The notes: a model not told the origin generated them from the letters alone. A DNA stretch of 64,000 nt from Streptomyces canus (GCF_041435015.1 NZ_CP107989.1:10168001-10232000), one strand, 5' to 3'; numbered from the stretch's first letter, positions 44,390 through 53,393 are shown. Translations and numbers: made by a program.

Positions 44390-45263
44390 GCAGGGTCATC
44401 GACCAGTAGACCATCGCCTCGGCGCTGGCCGTGCGCCGCTCGAAGTCGCGCACCAGACGGCGGCTTCGCATCAGGTGGGCGAAGAACCGCTCGACGATCC
44501 ACCGCTTGGGCAGCACCACGAAGCCGCGCATGTCGTCGCTGCGTTTCACGATCGCCAGGACCAGCGCGAGCGTGGCCAGGCAGTGCTCGACCAGGCTGCC
44601 GGTGTAGCCGCCGTCGGCCCAGACCAGTTCCAGCCGGTGGTGCACGTCGGCGACCTGCCCAAGCAGGCCCTGGGCGGCGATGCGGTCACCGGTGTCCGCG
44701 GCGGTGACCATCACACCCAACAGCAGGCCGAGCGTGTCGACCACGACATGCCGCTTGCGCCCGTTGACCAGCTTGCCGCCGTCGAAGCCCCGGCTGTCCG
44801 CGCCGACCACCGCGTCCGCTTTGACGGACTGCGAGTCGATCACCGCGGCCGTCGGCTCCGCATCCCGCCCCAGTTCCTCGCGGGCCCTCGCGCGCAACCG
44901 GTCGTGGAACTCCTTGACCAGAGCGTTGTCCCGCCAGCGGCGGAAGAATGCGTAGACGCGGTCCCACGGAGGGAAGTCGGCGGGCATCGCCCGCCACTTG
45001 ATCCCGTTGTCCACGAGATACCGGATCGCATCGAGCATCGCCCGGTGGCAGTACCCCTCCGGCCGGCCTCCCCGGCCGCGCATCCAGCCCGGCACCGGCA
45101 GCAGCGGGCAGACCGCGGCCCACTCTCCGTCCGTCATGTCGGTCGGGTAGCGAGGCTGCCGCTTCCCGTTGTCGGCGGCGTTTCCGAACCGGTGAGCCAG
45201 GCAGTCACACTCCCAGGTGACCGCGCTGGACTGCCCGGCCATCGGCACGCAAGACTGCTGCAC
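44346..45263 (-). CDS. IS5-family transposase
   Basis: A 305-residue DDE transposase. The N-terminal IS5 domain is TDMTDGEWAAVCPLLP with GRGGRPEGYCHRAMLDAIRY and WRAMPADFPPWDRVYAFF. The triad is Asp in AAVIDSQSVK, Asp in LVWADGGYTG and Glu in RWIVERFFAHL. GTG 45263 has AGGAGG 5 nt upstream. The frame is intact to the stop, so it may be active. Its 3' end overlaps the companion gene, giving antisense transcripts that could restrain transposition. Confidence 0.92.
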   Translation of the reverse strand: MQQSCVPMAGQSSAVTWECDCLAHRFGNAADNGKRQPRYPTDMTDGEWAAVCPLLPVPGWMRGRGGRPEGYCHRAMLDAIRYLVDNGIKWRAMPADFPPWDRVYAFFRRWRDNALVKEFHDRLRARAREELGRDAEPTAAVIDSQSVKADAVVGADSRGFDGGKLVNGRKRHVVVDTLGLLLGVMVTAADTGDRIAAQGLLGQVADVHHRLELVWADGGYTGSLVEHCLATLALVLAIVKRSDDMRGFVVLPKRWIVERFFAHLMRSRRLVRDFERRTASAEAMVYWSMTLLMTRRLARSRLPRG

Positions 45264-45406
45264 CAGGGCCTCCTGCTGCTCGGTGATTCGACACCAACGA
45301 GCTGTTCAGGAGGCCCTGTTCGTATGCGCCCAGCGTCCCGCGACCACCCGATCGGGACTCCCGTTCGACGCGCATCCCTCAAGATCGAAAAGACAACAGT
45401 TTCTTA

Positions 45407-45813
45407 CTCCAACAGCGCGGCTCGGCCGCTGCCCATCAGCTCCGGTACGCGCTTGCAGATCGTGTTCTTGTTGACATCTGGGTGTCCACGATCTCGTCAT
45501 CGCCCCGGCCGCCGCCGCTCGCCACACCGTGCTCCGCGCCGCTTTGCCCATGAGACACGCCTACCGGTACAGGGCGCTGCGGGTCGCGAGGAGGATCGGG
45601 ATCGAGAGGCGGTGTGCTCGCCAAGCCGCCCGAGCTCTCTGCTCACGTTGGCTCGGCGCTCTCCATGACGGCCTTGAGGAGCGGTATGCCTTGGCCGTCA
45701 TCGTGGGGCAGCAGTTGCCCGCAGGCGCACGGATGACGCCCGTTCCGTCCGGTGCCCCGTACGCGGAGAGGGGGCGCCGAACGGAACTACGGCGTCCGGG
45801 AGGTGGGTACCGC
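45407..45813. other. 407 bp with no recognised gene
   Basis: The plus strand reads openly for about 90 codons (ARHTVLRAALPMRHAYRYRA and following), but no start, domain or family could be seen. It continues the sequence interrupted by the IS5 element at 43740. Confidence 0.45.
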
Positions 45814-45909
45814 TCAGGAGGTGAGCAGCGCGAGGTTCACCGTGTTGGCCATGGCTTGCATGCCGGCGCTGTTGGGGTGCAGATGGTCGCCGCTGAGGCA
45901 GGTGGCGGA
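45814..45909 (-). pseudogene. C-terminal end of an SGNH/GDSL esterase
   Basis: CLSGDHLHPNSAGMQAMANT, then VNLALLTS and a stop, is the typical last 30 residues of secreted GDSL esterases, including the catalytic Asp-x-x-His. Nothing of the enzyme lies in front of it; the preceding sequence is the 3' flank of the fucosidase gene. It is a relic, perhaps of an esterase once in the same locus as GH29. Confidence 0.75.
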
Positions 45910-46020
45910 TGCCGTGGCCGTGAGTCTGGCGGCGAGTCTTGGGGAGGTGTGCATGGGCGGCCCTTCTTTGCTGGGTGGGGACGTGCGGCTCTTCCGTGTG
46001 GGGACGTGCCTTCGTGGAGA

Positions 46021-46049
46021 CTGCGGGCCGGAGGGGCCCCGGCCCGCAG
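46021..46049 (-). terminator. terminator hairpin behind the fucosidase gene
   Basis: CTGCGGGCCGG (46021-46031) and CCGGCCCGCAG (46039-46049) form a perfect 11-bp stem with a 7-nt loop, about 80 nt past the fucosidase stop on the minus strand. There is no T-run, as is common for Streptomyces terminators. Confidence 0.75.
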
Positions 46050-46129
46050 CGGCCACGCAGGAGGCTGGTCGTGGCGCTGTGGCCCTGTGGCCCGGGAAGA
46101 GGTTCGGGCGGCGCGGCGATGACGGGTGG

Positions 46130-48190
46130 TCAGGAGGTGGGCTGGAACGTCCACAGCAGGTTGTTGTTGGTCACCCAGGTCCACTGCTTGGTCACGGACC
46201 CGGAGGGGACCTGTCCGCCGCCGTCGAGGACGAGTCCGGTGGTGCGGTTGGCGATCGAGTACTGGCCGTTGCCGCGGTCGGTTATCTTCCACTGCTGGTG
46301 GGGGCCGCCGTTCCAGGCCTCTTGCTGAGCTGGAGCGCCGTTGCTGGTCGAGCCCCAGCCGTCGGCGACCATGCCGTTGGCGCGGTTGACCAGCCTGTAG
46401 TAGCCGTCGCCGAGGTCGACGGCCTGCCACTGGAGGTTGGGGCTGTCGACCGGGGTCCACTGCTTGAGGTTCGAGCCGCCGGCGACGTTGCCGCCGCTGT
46501 CCAGGGCCAGACCGTCCGTGACGTTGATCAGACGGAAGTACGTGGCCGGATTGAAGGTGACCTTCAGCGAGACGATGGCGTCGTTGTTGCCGGTCACCCG
46601 CAGGTCGGGATTGTCCGCGGTGAACGTCCAGGCCGTGCCGGTGAAGTTGTCGCCGGAGTAGCCCGTCACCCGGTAGCCCTGGGGCACCCTGAGCGAGGAG
46701 ATGGTCGCGGAGCCAACTCCCGCGGCCGACAGCTGGGAGGAGGTGTAGTTGCCCAGCGTCAGGACGGCGCTCGCCGAGGAGTAACTGACGTCCTGGAACA
46801 CGGTCACCCGGGCTCCGCCGGCGGCCGTGGGGACGCCGCTGACCTCGACGCAGACCACGGAGTCATTGGCGTCCGGGGCGGTAGCCGGCACGGTGACGCT
46901 GATCTGGCCGCCGCTGACGGTGTAGGTGAGCGAGGCCGAGGGGTTGTTCATCAGGTAGACGCGGCTGATCGTGTTGGTGATCGCCGGGATCTGCAGCACG
47001 CCGTCCGTGGGCCAGGTGAAGACGTGGGCGAACAGCTTGCCGTCCTTCTTGGTGGCCCTGCCCCAGGTGGGGTCGGTGGTGAAGGGGCTTGCCGTGGCTC
47101 CGTGCACGCTGTCGCCGTACGTCGCCATCCAGGAGGCCAGGCCGCGCAGGATGGTCACGGATCCGGCGGTGACCGAGCCGTCGCCCTTGGGGCCGATGTT
47201 CAGCAGGAAGTTGCCGTCCCGCGAGACGCAGGTGACGAGCTCCTGAACGAAGTCCCTGACGGGGCGGTAGGAGTTCTCTCGGCCCGACTGGTAGCCCCAG
47301 GCGCCGTTCATGGTGTCGCATCTCTCCCACTGGCGGTCCAGCGGCGCGTTGGGGACACCGAACTCCGCGACCGTGTAGTCGCCCAGGCCGAGGTCCCGCT
47401 TGACCCGTTCGTTGACGACGAGTTGGGGCTTGCGGGCGATCAGCCAGTTGTAGAGGTCGACACCGTCCGACCGCAGCCACCAGTCCTCGAGGGTGGGGCT
47501 GGAGGGTTCGCCGAACCAGTCGCCGTCGAACCACAGGAGCGCCGGGTCGTAGCGGTCCAGCAGCTCCTGCAGTTGGGCTTTCATGTCCGCGATATAACCC
47601 GTGCGGGCGGCCTGCGAGGCCATCGTCGTGAGACCGCTTCGGATGGTCTGGGAGGGGTGGTTCCAGTCCAGGATCGAGTAGTAGAGCCCGAACTTGACGC
47701 CGCGTGCCTCGCACTCGGTCTTGAGCGCCGCCAGCAGATCACCCTGGACACCGGCGTAGTCGTGCAGGTTGTACAGCTTCGTGCCGGTGGTGTCGGTGAA
47801 GCCGGGGACGTTGGAGTCCCACATGGCGAAGCCTTCATGGTGTTTGGCAGTGATGACCAGGTACTTCATGCCGGCGTCCGCCGCCAGTTGGGCGATGGCT
47901 GCCGCGTTGAACGCGGTGGGGTTGAAGTGCGCGGACACCTGGGTCTGGTAGTTGGCCTTGGACCAGCTCTCGGAGCTGAAGGCCCATTCGCCGTGGCCGA
48001 GGTAGGAGTAGGACCCGAAGTGGATGAACATCCCGAACCGGGCCTGGTACCACCAGTCCATCTTCGAGGAGACCGAGTACGCCTCGGCGGCGGTGGGCCA
48101 CAGGGCCTGCGGCAGTCCGAAGGCCACGGTGCCGCCGGCGAGCGCGGCGGCCTTGATGAGGGAGCGCCTGCTGAGGGGAGCGGAGGTCAT
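46130..48190 (-). CDS. secreted alpha-L-fucosidase, GH29, with crystallin-like and ricin-like domains
   Basis: A 686-residue exported enzyme. A Tat signal (SRRSLIKAAALAGGTVAFGL) has likely cleavage near AEA-YS at 37. The GH29 barrel (MDWWYQARFGMFIHFGSYS; ITAKHHEGFAMWDS) carries the nucleophile Asp222 in LLWFDGDW. A beta-sandwich follows. From about 470 a beta/gamma-crystallin-like domain appears (VTVFQDVSYSSASAVLTLGN; VTGYSGDNFTGTAWTF). The last 130 residues form a ricin-type lectin module (YRLVNRANGMVADGWGS; QQWKITDRGNGQYSIANRTT). It would release fucose from host or plant glycans outside the cell. ATG 48190 has GGAG 7 nt upstream. It is single-gene transcribed, with its own terminator. Confidence 0.93.
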   Translation of the reverse strand: MTSAPLSRRSLIKAAALAGGTVAFGLPQALWPTAAEAYSVSSKMDWWYQARFGMFIHFGSYSYLGHGEWAFSSESWSKANYQTQVSAHFNPTAFNAAAIAQLAADAGMKYLVITAKHHEGFAMWDSNVPGFTDTTGTKLYNLHDYAGVQGDLLAALKTECEARGVKFGLYYSILDWNHPSQTIRSGLTTMASQAARTGYIADMKAQLQELLDRYDPALLWFDGDWFGEPSSPTLEDWWLRSDGVDLYNWLIARKPQLVVNERVKRDLGLGDYTVAEFGVPNAPLDRQWERCDTMNGAWGYQSGRENSYRPVRDFVQELVTCVSRDGNFLLNIGPKGDGSVTAGSVTILRGLASWMATYGDSVHGATASPFTTDPTWGRATKKDGKLFAHVFTWPTDGVLQIPAITNTISRVYLMNNPSASLTYTVSGGQISVTVPATAPDANDSVVCVEVSGVPTAAGGARVTVFQDVSYSSASAVLTLGNYTSSQLSAAGVGSATISSLRVPQGYRVTGYSGDNFTGTAWTFTADNPDLRVTGNNDAIVSLKVTFNPATYFRLINVTDGLALDSGGNVAGGSNLKQWTPVDSPNLQWQAVDLGDGYYRLVNRANGMVADGWGSTSNGAPAQQEAWNGGPHQQWKITDRGNGQYSIANRTTGLVLDGGGQVPSGSVTKQWTWVTNNNLLWTFQPTS

Positions 48191-48510
48191 GTGCGGCTCC
48201 AGAAGGGGTGAAGGACACGGGGCGTGTCGCCAGTGGTTTGTCCGTGACTCAGCCCGGACGGCGGGGAAACGGCGGCTCGTGTCCGCTCAGGCCACATCCT
48301 TCTCGGACATCGGATGTATTAAGGGGTACGCCCCCACGTCTTGTCTAGAGCTAAGGACGGAAATCAGGAATCTTCTCCTCGTCACTGCCCCACGATCAGG
48401 TCAACACGCAAGAATAGATAGGATCTATCAAGGTCGATGCGTGAAATGCACACGGCTTCGCAGCGCGGCCACCTGACCGCACGGCGAAACCGTGATGTCC
48501 GCTCCGGCGG
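48191..48510. other. promoter region of the fucosidase gene, no gene seen
   Basis: 320 bp between the fucosidase start and the LutC relic. The part at 48300-48440 is AT-richer than its surroundings (AGATAGGATCTATC-like) and is the likely promoter. No specific operator was identified. Confidence 0.5.
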
Positions 48511-48900
48511 CTACGCGTCCCCCAGCACGATGATGTCGAGGGTCCTGGGCCCGTGTACGCCCTCCACCCGCTCCAGCTCGATGCCGCCGGTCGCCGAGGG
48601 GCCTGACATGAGTGTCAGCGGCCGCGACGGGTCGAGGCGGCGGAGCGCATCGGGCACGTCGGGTGTGATCTGATCGGCCCGGACCAGGCAGATGTGCTGG
48701 TCCGGGAGCAGCGCCAGGGCCCGCCGTCCCTGGCCCAGACCGTGGTCGAGGACCACGGTGACGGTGACGGCGATGGCCGCGGCGACCGTCGTGACGACGG
48801 CGTCCGCCGTGTCGAGCTGTCCGATAGTCAGCGGCGGGACGTCCGCCGGCAGCGACCAGGGGCCGTCCGGGACCAGGCCCTCGGGGAATCCGGACGGCCC
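48511..48900 (-). pseudogene. LutC-like (LUD domain) remnant
   Basis: The frame carries the second half of a lactate-utilisation LutC/YkgG protein: VLDHGLGQGRRALALLPDQH, ICLVRADQITPDVPDALRRL, LTLMSGPSATGGIELERVEG and VHGPRTLDIIVLG. The first half is missing and no lutA or lutB lies beside it. The usually conserved stretch before VLD (AIAETGT) reads AIAVTVT. It can hardly make a working protein. Confidence 0.75.
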
Positions 48901-48903
48901 CAC

Positions 48904-49330
48904 GAGGCAAAGCGCTCCGGTGCAACGCTTCGACGGGCACGGCGTCCCGGATCGGGCCGGGTCGCCCGATCAACTGGGCGGGGGGACGCGGGTGTTCGGG
49001 TTCAGCATGCCCGCGGCGCGCAGCTCGTCCCGCGGCGCGGGGGAAGGGGCGGCGCAGCTGCGCCACTGTGTCGTGCACCTCCTGCAGCGACCGTGCGTCG
49101 GTCAGGACGCTCGCGACCGCAAGATGGCCGAACGGGAAGCGCAGCGCGGCGGCTTCCTTGCACCGGCAGGGGCGGGCGTGGCTGCGGCTGTCCGGCAGCG
49201 GGTTGTCGGGGGAGCTCCGACGTCTCACCCGACAACGGCCCAGGGGGGCTTGATCCGCACCGAGGCTCCACGCCAGCCACTGCTCGACGGCGGCGACATC
49301 GTTGAGAACCCTTATGGGGATGAGTGGCTC
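48904..49330. other. unassigned sequence between two relics
   Basis: A long open minus-strand frame (LNDVAAVEQWLAWSLGADQA, and later FGHLAVASVLTDARSLQEVH) runs through this stretch. Its composition is coding-like, but I recognise no family and no start. It is probably another broken gene. Confidence 0.4.
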
Positions 49331-49629
49331 CGACGGTCACTTCCAGATGGATGCCCGTTGCCACGCTTGAAGGCGGGTGTATGGCGGTTCCGTTGTCGGC
49401 GAAGACGTCGACGCCGGTGCTGGAGGGGTCGGGGAAGATCTGGTCGGTGAGGACGACCTGCTGGCCTGAGGCGTTCTCTGCGTAGACCTCGACGGAGGAC
49501 GCGTCGGCCAGGATGTGCAGGCTGGGGGCTTGCCGTCGAGTGCGGCGGGGCGCGCTCGGTGCTGGAGAAGCTGGGGTCGAAGTCGGTCGTACCCGAGGCG
49601 GTGCGGTCCAGGTAGACCTCACTCGTCAC
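49330..49629 (-). pseudogene. C-terminal remnant of a GH32 fructanase
   Basis: One frame gives EVYLDRTASGTTDFDPSFSS, and after a frameshift another gives LHILADASSVEVYAENASGQ, then VVLTDQIFPDPSSTGVDVFA. This is the C-terminal beta-sandwich of secreted GH32 levanases or inulinases. The catalytic propeller is absent. It differs from the intact GH32 at 29.3 kb, so it comes from a second fructan enzyme. Confidence 0.75.
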
Positions 49630-49740
49630 CAGATGGCCGGTCGTACCGGAGGTGACGCAGACTCATCGCGCCGCGAGACGGCCGGGGCAAGCCCGCACCC
49701 CGGCACCTCGCCGACGGCCCTCTGTCGTGGCATGGGGAGA

Positions 49741-50367
49741 TCAGGCTTCCGGTCCCTGTGCGTAGGCAGCGGACCCGGGGAACTCCCGTGCCGGGGGAGG
49801 GGGCAGGGGGGTCGGCGAGATGCGCAGCCCATCGACGACCAGGGCGAGGTAGCGCCTGCGGCCCGCGCCGTCGGGATCGCCTAGACGCACCGTGGCCAGA
49901 ACCATGACGATGACCGCCGCCAGGTCACGAATCTCCAGCTCCGGTCGCACCACCCCCGCCTCGACGGCACGTCGTAGCAGCCGTTCAAGGGAGCGCAGGT
50001 AGCGGTGCACGCTTTCGACATCGAACGCGTCGGACTCCCGGGCAAGGGAGAGGATGACCTGCCGTTGAGCCAGTACATCGATGCTGGCCCCGAGCACGTC
50101 GACGAGATCTCGCCACGGATCTTCGGTGTGCGCCGCCGCCATCGGCTGGATCTCCGTGGTGAGAACGTGGTCCAGGACGGCTCGGACCAGCTCGTCGCGA
50201 GCGCGAAAACGCCGGTAGACCGTCATCACACTTACCTCCGCGCGCCGAGCGATCTCCTCGAGGGTCACCTCCGGCCCGATCTCCTCGAACGCCTGGACCG
50301 CGACACCGACGATCCGCTGGTAGTTACGAGCCGCATCAGCCCTCAAGGTCCGTCCCTGCGTCGCCAT
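49741..50367 (-). CDS. TetR-family regulator
   Basis: A 208-residue regulator with the TetR helix-turn-helix (VTLEEIARRAEVSVMTVYRR) and a C-terminal domain of the SbtR/TetR_C33-like kind (LARESDAFDVESVHRYLRSL). ATG 50367 gives a normal length; the extension to 50409 has no domain. It is divergent from the broken SDR gene, with an ATAAGTG/CACTTAT operator between them. In intact relatives this pair is a repressor and its SDR target. With the target destroyed the gene may now control only itself or other loci. Confidence 0.87.
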   Translation of the reverse strand: MATQGRTLRADAARNYQRIVGVAVQAFEEIGPEVTLEEIARRAEVSVMTVYRRFRARDELVRAVLDHVLTTEIQPMAAAHTEDPWRDLVDVLGASIDVLAQRQVILSLARESDAFDVESVHRYLRSLERLLRRAVEAGVVRPELEIRDLAAVIVMVLATVRLGDPDGAGRRRYLALVVDGLRISPTPLPPPPAREFPGSAAYAQGPEA

Positions 50368-50519
50368 GACTGCACAGTAGTACGCGCTGCCGGGCCGTCG
50401 GCCGTCCACAAGCTGGCCGTCAGGCCACGTGCGGCGACGTCAAGCCGTACACCGCCAGTGCGACGGCACCTCCGGTGCTTCCGTTGTGACCCGTTCCCTG
50501 GGTTGTGACCATCATGAAA

Positions 50520-50545
50520 ATAAGTGAAAGCCAACTAACACTTAT
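50520..50545. promoter_or_regulatory. probable TetR operator
   Basis: ATAAGTG (50520-50526) and CACTTAT (50539-50545) are perfect 7-bp inverted arms with a 12-bp spacer, 30 bp before the ATG of the SDR relic and about 150 bp from the divergent TetR start. Confidence 0.55.
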
Positions 50546-50574
50546 CGCCAGAGCGGTGCTACGGTCCAGGTGTG

Positions 50575-50860
50575 ATGAGCAATCTCTTCCAGATCACAGA
50601 CAAGGTCGCTGTGGCAACCGGGTCCGGCCGGCCCTTGGCGCCGCGACGGTGGTGGCACTCGCCGAAGCGGGTGCCGACGGGGTCATCACTTCGCGCACCG
50701 AGGAGGATCTGACCAAGGTGGCCGCGCCCTTCATGCAGGAAACCGGGGGCGGAGCGATCGCCCACAGCGCGACGATCCTCTCCCTCGCCTCACCCGCGAA
50801 TTCCCAGGTCACCGGCGAGATCATCGAAGTCGACGGGGGAGTCAACTTCCGCCCGTCGGC
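50575..50860 (+). pseudogene. short-chain dehydrogenase with frameshift and internal deletion
   Basis: ATG 50575 opens MSNLFQITDKVAVATGSGR, the start of an SDR up to the nucleotide-binding glycines, then the frame breaks. ATVVALAEAGADGVITSRTE follows in another frame, and the text jumps directly to MQETGGGAIAHSATILSLAS, then VTGEIIEVDGGVNFRP, the SDR C-terminus. The catalytic Tyr-x-x-x-Lys core (about 100 residues) has been deleted. Confidence 0.85.
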
Positions 50861-51329
50861 CTTTGGCCGTCGGACCTGTAGGACACCCCATGGGACGACG
50901 GGCCGGCCGAATGGGGGTGCGCGCTCGGCGTTCTCGCAGGACGTGCCGGGTCGCCTCCGCCGCATCAGTGGTGACATCACCGTGTTGCGTCCGGCCACGG
51001 AGAGCGCATGCTCACGGGCAGCCGGAGCGGCACACTCCGCGGCAGCCTTTTCGGGGGGCGTACGAAACAGCTCGATCTGCGACGGCGAGGCGCACCCGGG
51101 GCGCCGTACAGCCGTGCCTGCTCCGCCGGCGACGTGGCGGGAGGGGTGCGCCGGGAGACCGCGGTCTCGTCGGCGAAGGCCTCGACCGTCAGGGTCTCGC
51201 GGCCGCGCTCAACTCAAGGTGCCCGGCCGCTTGTGCAGCGCTTGACGGGCTGCCCGCTTTCTGACGAATGAACGATCGCACGACGTCCCCTCCATCCCTG
51301 TTACCGATCGCCCCTACGGAGGCTCGACC
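50861..51329. other. 469 bp with no recognised intact gene
   Basis: A minus-strand frame near 51030-51200 reads ADETAVSRRTPPATSPAEQA, then RLYGAPRVRLAVADRAVS. It looks coding but matches nothing I know and has no start. The last 60 bp hold the ribosome-binding site (GGAGG) and presumably the promoter of the MFS gene. Confidence 0.4.
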
Positions 51330-52850
51330 ATGCCCCATTCCCGTCCCCGAACCGTCGATGACGGAAGGGCCACAGCACCGCGCCCCCAGGCCGTGGTGGC
51401 GGCCCTGGCCTTCGGCGGAATCGTGTTCTCGCTGATGCAGTCCCTGGTCATCCCCATCATCCCGGACCTTCCGAAGCAGCTGGGAACCTCGCCGTCGAAC
51501 GCTTCCTGGGCCATCACCGCCACCCTGCTCGCGGGCGCCGTCGCCACCCCCGTGATGGGCCGGCTGGGAGACATGGTCGGCAAGCGCCGCATGCTTCTGG
51601 TCAGCCTGGTCATGCTGGTGACCGGCTCGGTCATCGCCGCACTCAGCGACTCACTGACACCAATGATCGTCGGACGGGTGCTGCAGGGAATGGCTGCCGG
51701 CGTCATCCCGCTCGGCATCAGCATCATGCGTGACGAGCTGCCCCCGGAGCGGCTCAGCTCCGCCACCGCACTGATGAGCGCATCCCTGGGCGTGGGCGGT
51801 GCCCTCGGCCTGCCCGCCGCCGCGGCCATCGCCGACAACTTCGACTGGCACACGCTGTTCTGGGCCTCCGCCGGCGCCGGCGCCCTCGCCACCGTCCTGG
51901 TACTGGCGCTCGTACCGGAGTCGCAGGTGCGCACTGGCGGACGCTTCGACGTCGTCGGCGCCATCGGCATGGCGGCCGGCCTGGTCTGCCTGCTCCTTGC
52001 CATCTCCAAGGGCGCCGACTGGGGCTGGACCAGCGGCACCACTCTCGGCCTGTTCGCCGCGGCCGTCGTGGTGCTGCTGTTGTGGGGCTTGTTCGAACTG
52101 CGCGTCAAGGAACCGCTGGTGGACCTGCGCACCGCCGCGCGCCGTCAGGTGCTGTTCACCAACGTCGCCTCGATCGCCGTTGGGTTCGGCATGTTCACGA
52201 TAATGCTTGTCGTGCCGCAGCTCCTGCAGCTGCCCACTGCGACCGGCTACGGTCTGGGCAGGTCGCTGCTCACCGCCGGCCTGGTCCTGGCGCCGATGGG
52301 CCTGGTGATGATGGCCGCGGCTCCGGTGTCCGCCCTCCTCTCCAAGGCCCGGGGCCCGAAGACGACCCTGATGACCGGCGCTCTGATCGTGGCCGCCGGC
52401 TACGGCCTGAACATCGTGCTCATGGACGAGGTCTGGCAGTTCATGTTGGCGTCCTGCATCGTCGGCGCCGGCATCGGCTTCACCTTCGGCGCCATGCCTG
52501 CCCTCATCATGGGCGCGGTCCCCGCGTCCGAGACGGGTGCCGCGAACAGCCTCAACACCCTCATGCGGTCTATCGGCACGTCGTCCGCCAGCGCGGTCGC
52601 CGCCGTGATCCTCTCCCAGATGACGACGACGGTCGGCTCCGTCTCCCTGCCGTCGGAGAACGGCTTCAAGACGGTCATGGCCGTCGGCGCCGGCGCCGGC
52701 CTCCTCGCGTGCGTCCTCGCCTCCTTCCTCCCGCGCCACCGCCCCGCCACCGCCAGGGCGGTGGACACTGCAGCCGAGCCGGCCATACCGTCCGCGATCC
52801 CGGACAGCGCCGCCGTACCGGCCACCGGGGCCAACACCATGGAGAAGTAG
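51330..52850 (+). CDS. MFS drug-efflux transporter (DHA2-like)
   Basis: A 506-residue major-facilitator protein with about 14 predicted membrane helices. Motif A-like RLGDMVGKRRMLLVSLVMLV follows helix 2 and motif C-like sequence SASLGVGGALGLPAAAAI lies in helix 5. The helix pattern WRxLF is seen as FDWHTLFWASAGAGALA. It resembles EmrB/QacA exporters. GGAGG lies 9 nt before ATG 51330. The C-terminal 50 residues are Ala/Pro-rich and cytosolic. In relatives a carboxypeptidase-regulatory-like domain often follows this transporter; here it survives only as a separate fragment (52950-53274). Confidence 0.9.
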   Translation: MPHSRPRTVDDGRATAPRPQAVVAALAFGGIVFSLMQSLVIPIIPDLPKQLGTSPSNASWAITATLLAGAVATPVMGRLGDMVGKRRMLLVSLVMLVTGSVIAALSDSLTPMIVGRVLQGMAAGVIPLGISIMRDELPPERLSSATALMSASLGVGGALGLPAAAAIADNFDWHTLFWASAGAGALATVLVLALVPESQVRTGGRFDVVGAIGMAAGLVCLLLAISKGADWGWTSGTTLGLFAAAVVVLLLWGLFELRVKEPLVDLRTAARRQVLFTNVASIAVGFGMFTIMLVVPQLLQLPTATGYGLGRSLLTAGLVLAPMGLVMMAAAPVSALLSKARGPKTTLMTGALIVAAGYGLNIVLMDEVWQFMLASCIVGAGIGFTFGAMPALIMGAVPASETGAANSLNTLMRSIGTSSASAVAAVILSQMTTTVGSVSLPSENGFKTVMAVGAGAGLLACVLASFLPRHRPATARAVDTAAEPAIPSAIPDSAAVPATGANTMEK

Positions 52851-52949
52851 TGGGTCACCGTTTCACCGGCCGCCGCCCAGCGGATGCCGGTGCCCTCCAC
52901 CGCCGCGGCCGTTGCCGGAGGGCTACCGGACGGTGGACGCGCCCGAGGC

Positions 52950-53274
52950 GCGGGAAAGACGCCCCTGGCCGGAGCCTCGATGACGCTGATCCCGCTCGCA
53001 GGACGTCAGGTGGGCCGCTCCGTCACCCGCGCCGACGGCTCGTACGGCGTGGACGCGCCCGGCGCCGGATCCTACGTCCTCATCGCGTCCGCAGACGGCT
53101 ACCAGCCGCAGGCCACGACAGTGGTCGTGGGCGACGAGCCGGTTGCGTTCGACATCCTGCTCAGCGGTACCAGCGGGCTGACCGGGGTGGTGCGCTCCGC
53201 CGACAGCGGGGCCCCGGTCGCCGACGCCGCAGTCATCGTGACCGACGTGCGCGGGGACGTCCTGGCCAACCGAA
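52950..53274 (+). pseudogene. carboxypeptidase-regulatory-like (beta-sandwich) fragment
   Basis: TPLAGASMTLIPLAGRQVGR, then DGSYGVDAPGAGSYVLIASA and GYQPQATTVVVGD, form one Ig-like CarboxypepD_reg repeat. A second one starts at LTGVVRSADSGAPVADAAVI and stops at TDVRGDVLA, where IS21 sequence begins. There is no start codon with a ribosome-binding site. It is the middle of a larger protein cut by the IS21 element. Confidence 0.75.
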
Positions 53275-53280
53275 CGCCGC

Positions 53281-53382
53281 CTGGCCGCACTGCCGCCCGA
53301 CTCACGTCCGTTGCCGTCGGTGGCCGCCTACGACCAACTCCTGCGTCACATCCGGCCGTCAGCCGGGCGTCCCACCAGTTAA
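53281..53382 (+). pseudogene. C-terminal tail of IS21 transposase IstA
   Basis: AALPPDSRPLPSVAAYDQLL, then RHIRPSAGRPTS and TAA, is a typical IstA end, sitting 11 bp before the istB start as in intact IS21 elements. The rest of IstA is gone, so the element lost its left part. Confidence 0.7.
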
Positions 53383-53393
53383 GGAGCCCCGCC

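Larger units (their letters stand above)
43741..45403. mobile_element. complete IS5-family element with an extra convergent gene, 1663 bp
   Basis: Ends GAAGCTGTTGTCTTTTCG (43741-43758) and, inverted, GAAACTGTTGTCTTTTCG (45386-45403) match at 17 of 18 positions. Both sides carry TTA (43738-43740 and 45404-45406), a 3-bp TNA-type duplication as in some IS5 subgroups. It holds an intact transposase on the minus strand and a second intact gene on the plus strand that meets it tail to tail. The length exceeds that of a one-gene IS5 element because of the second gene. Confidence 0.88.

Noticed and set aside
45752-48211. Plus-strand open frame of 819 codons opposite the fucosidase gene
   Set aside because: It is the antisense shadow of a clear GH29 gene. 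It is low-complexity, with no ribosome-binding site and no domain.
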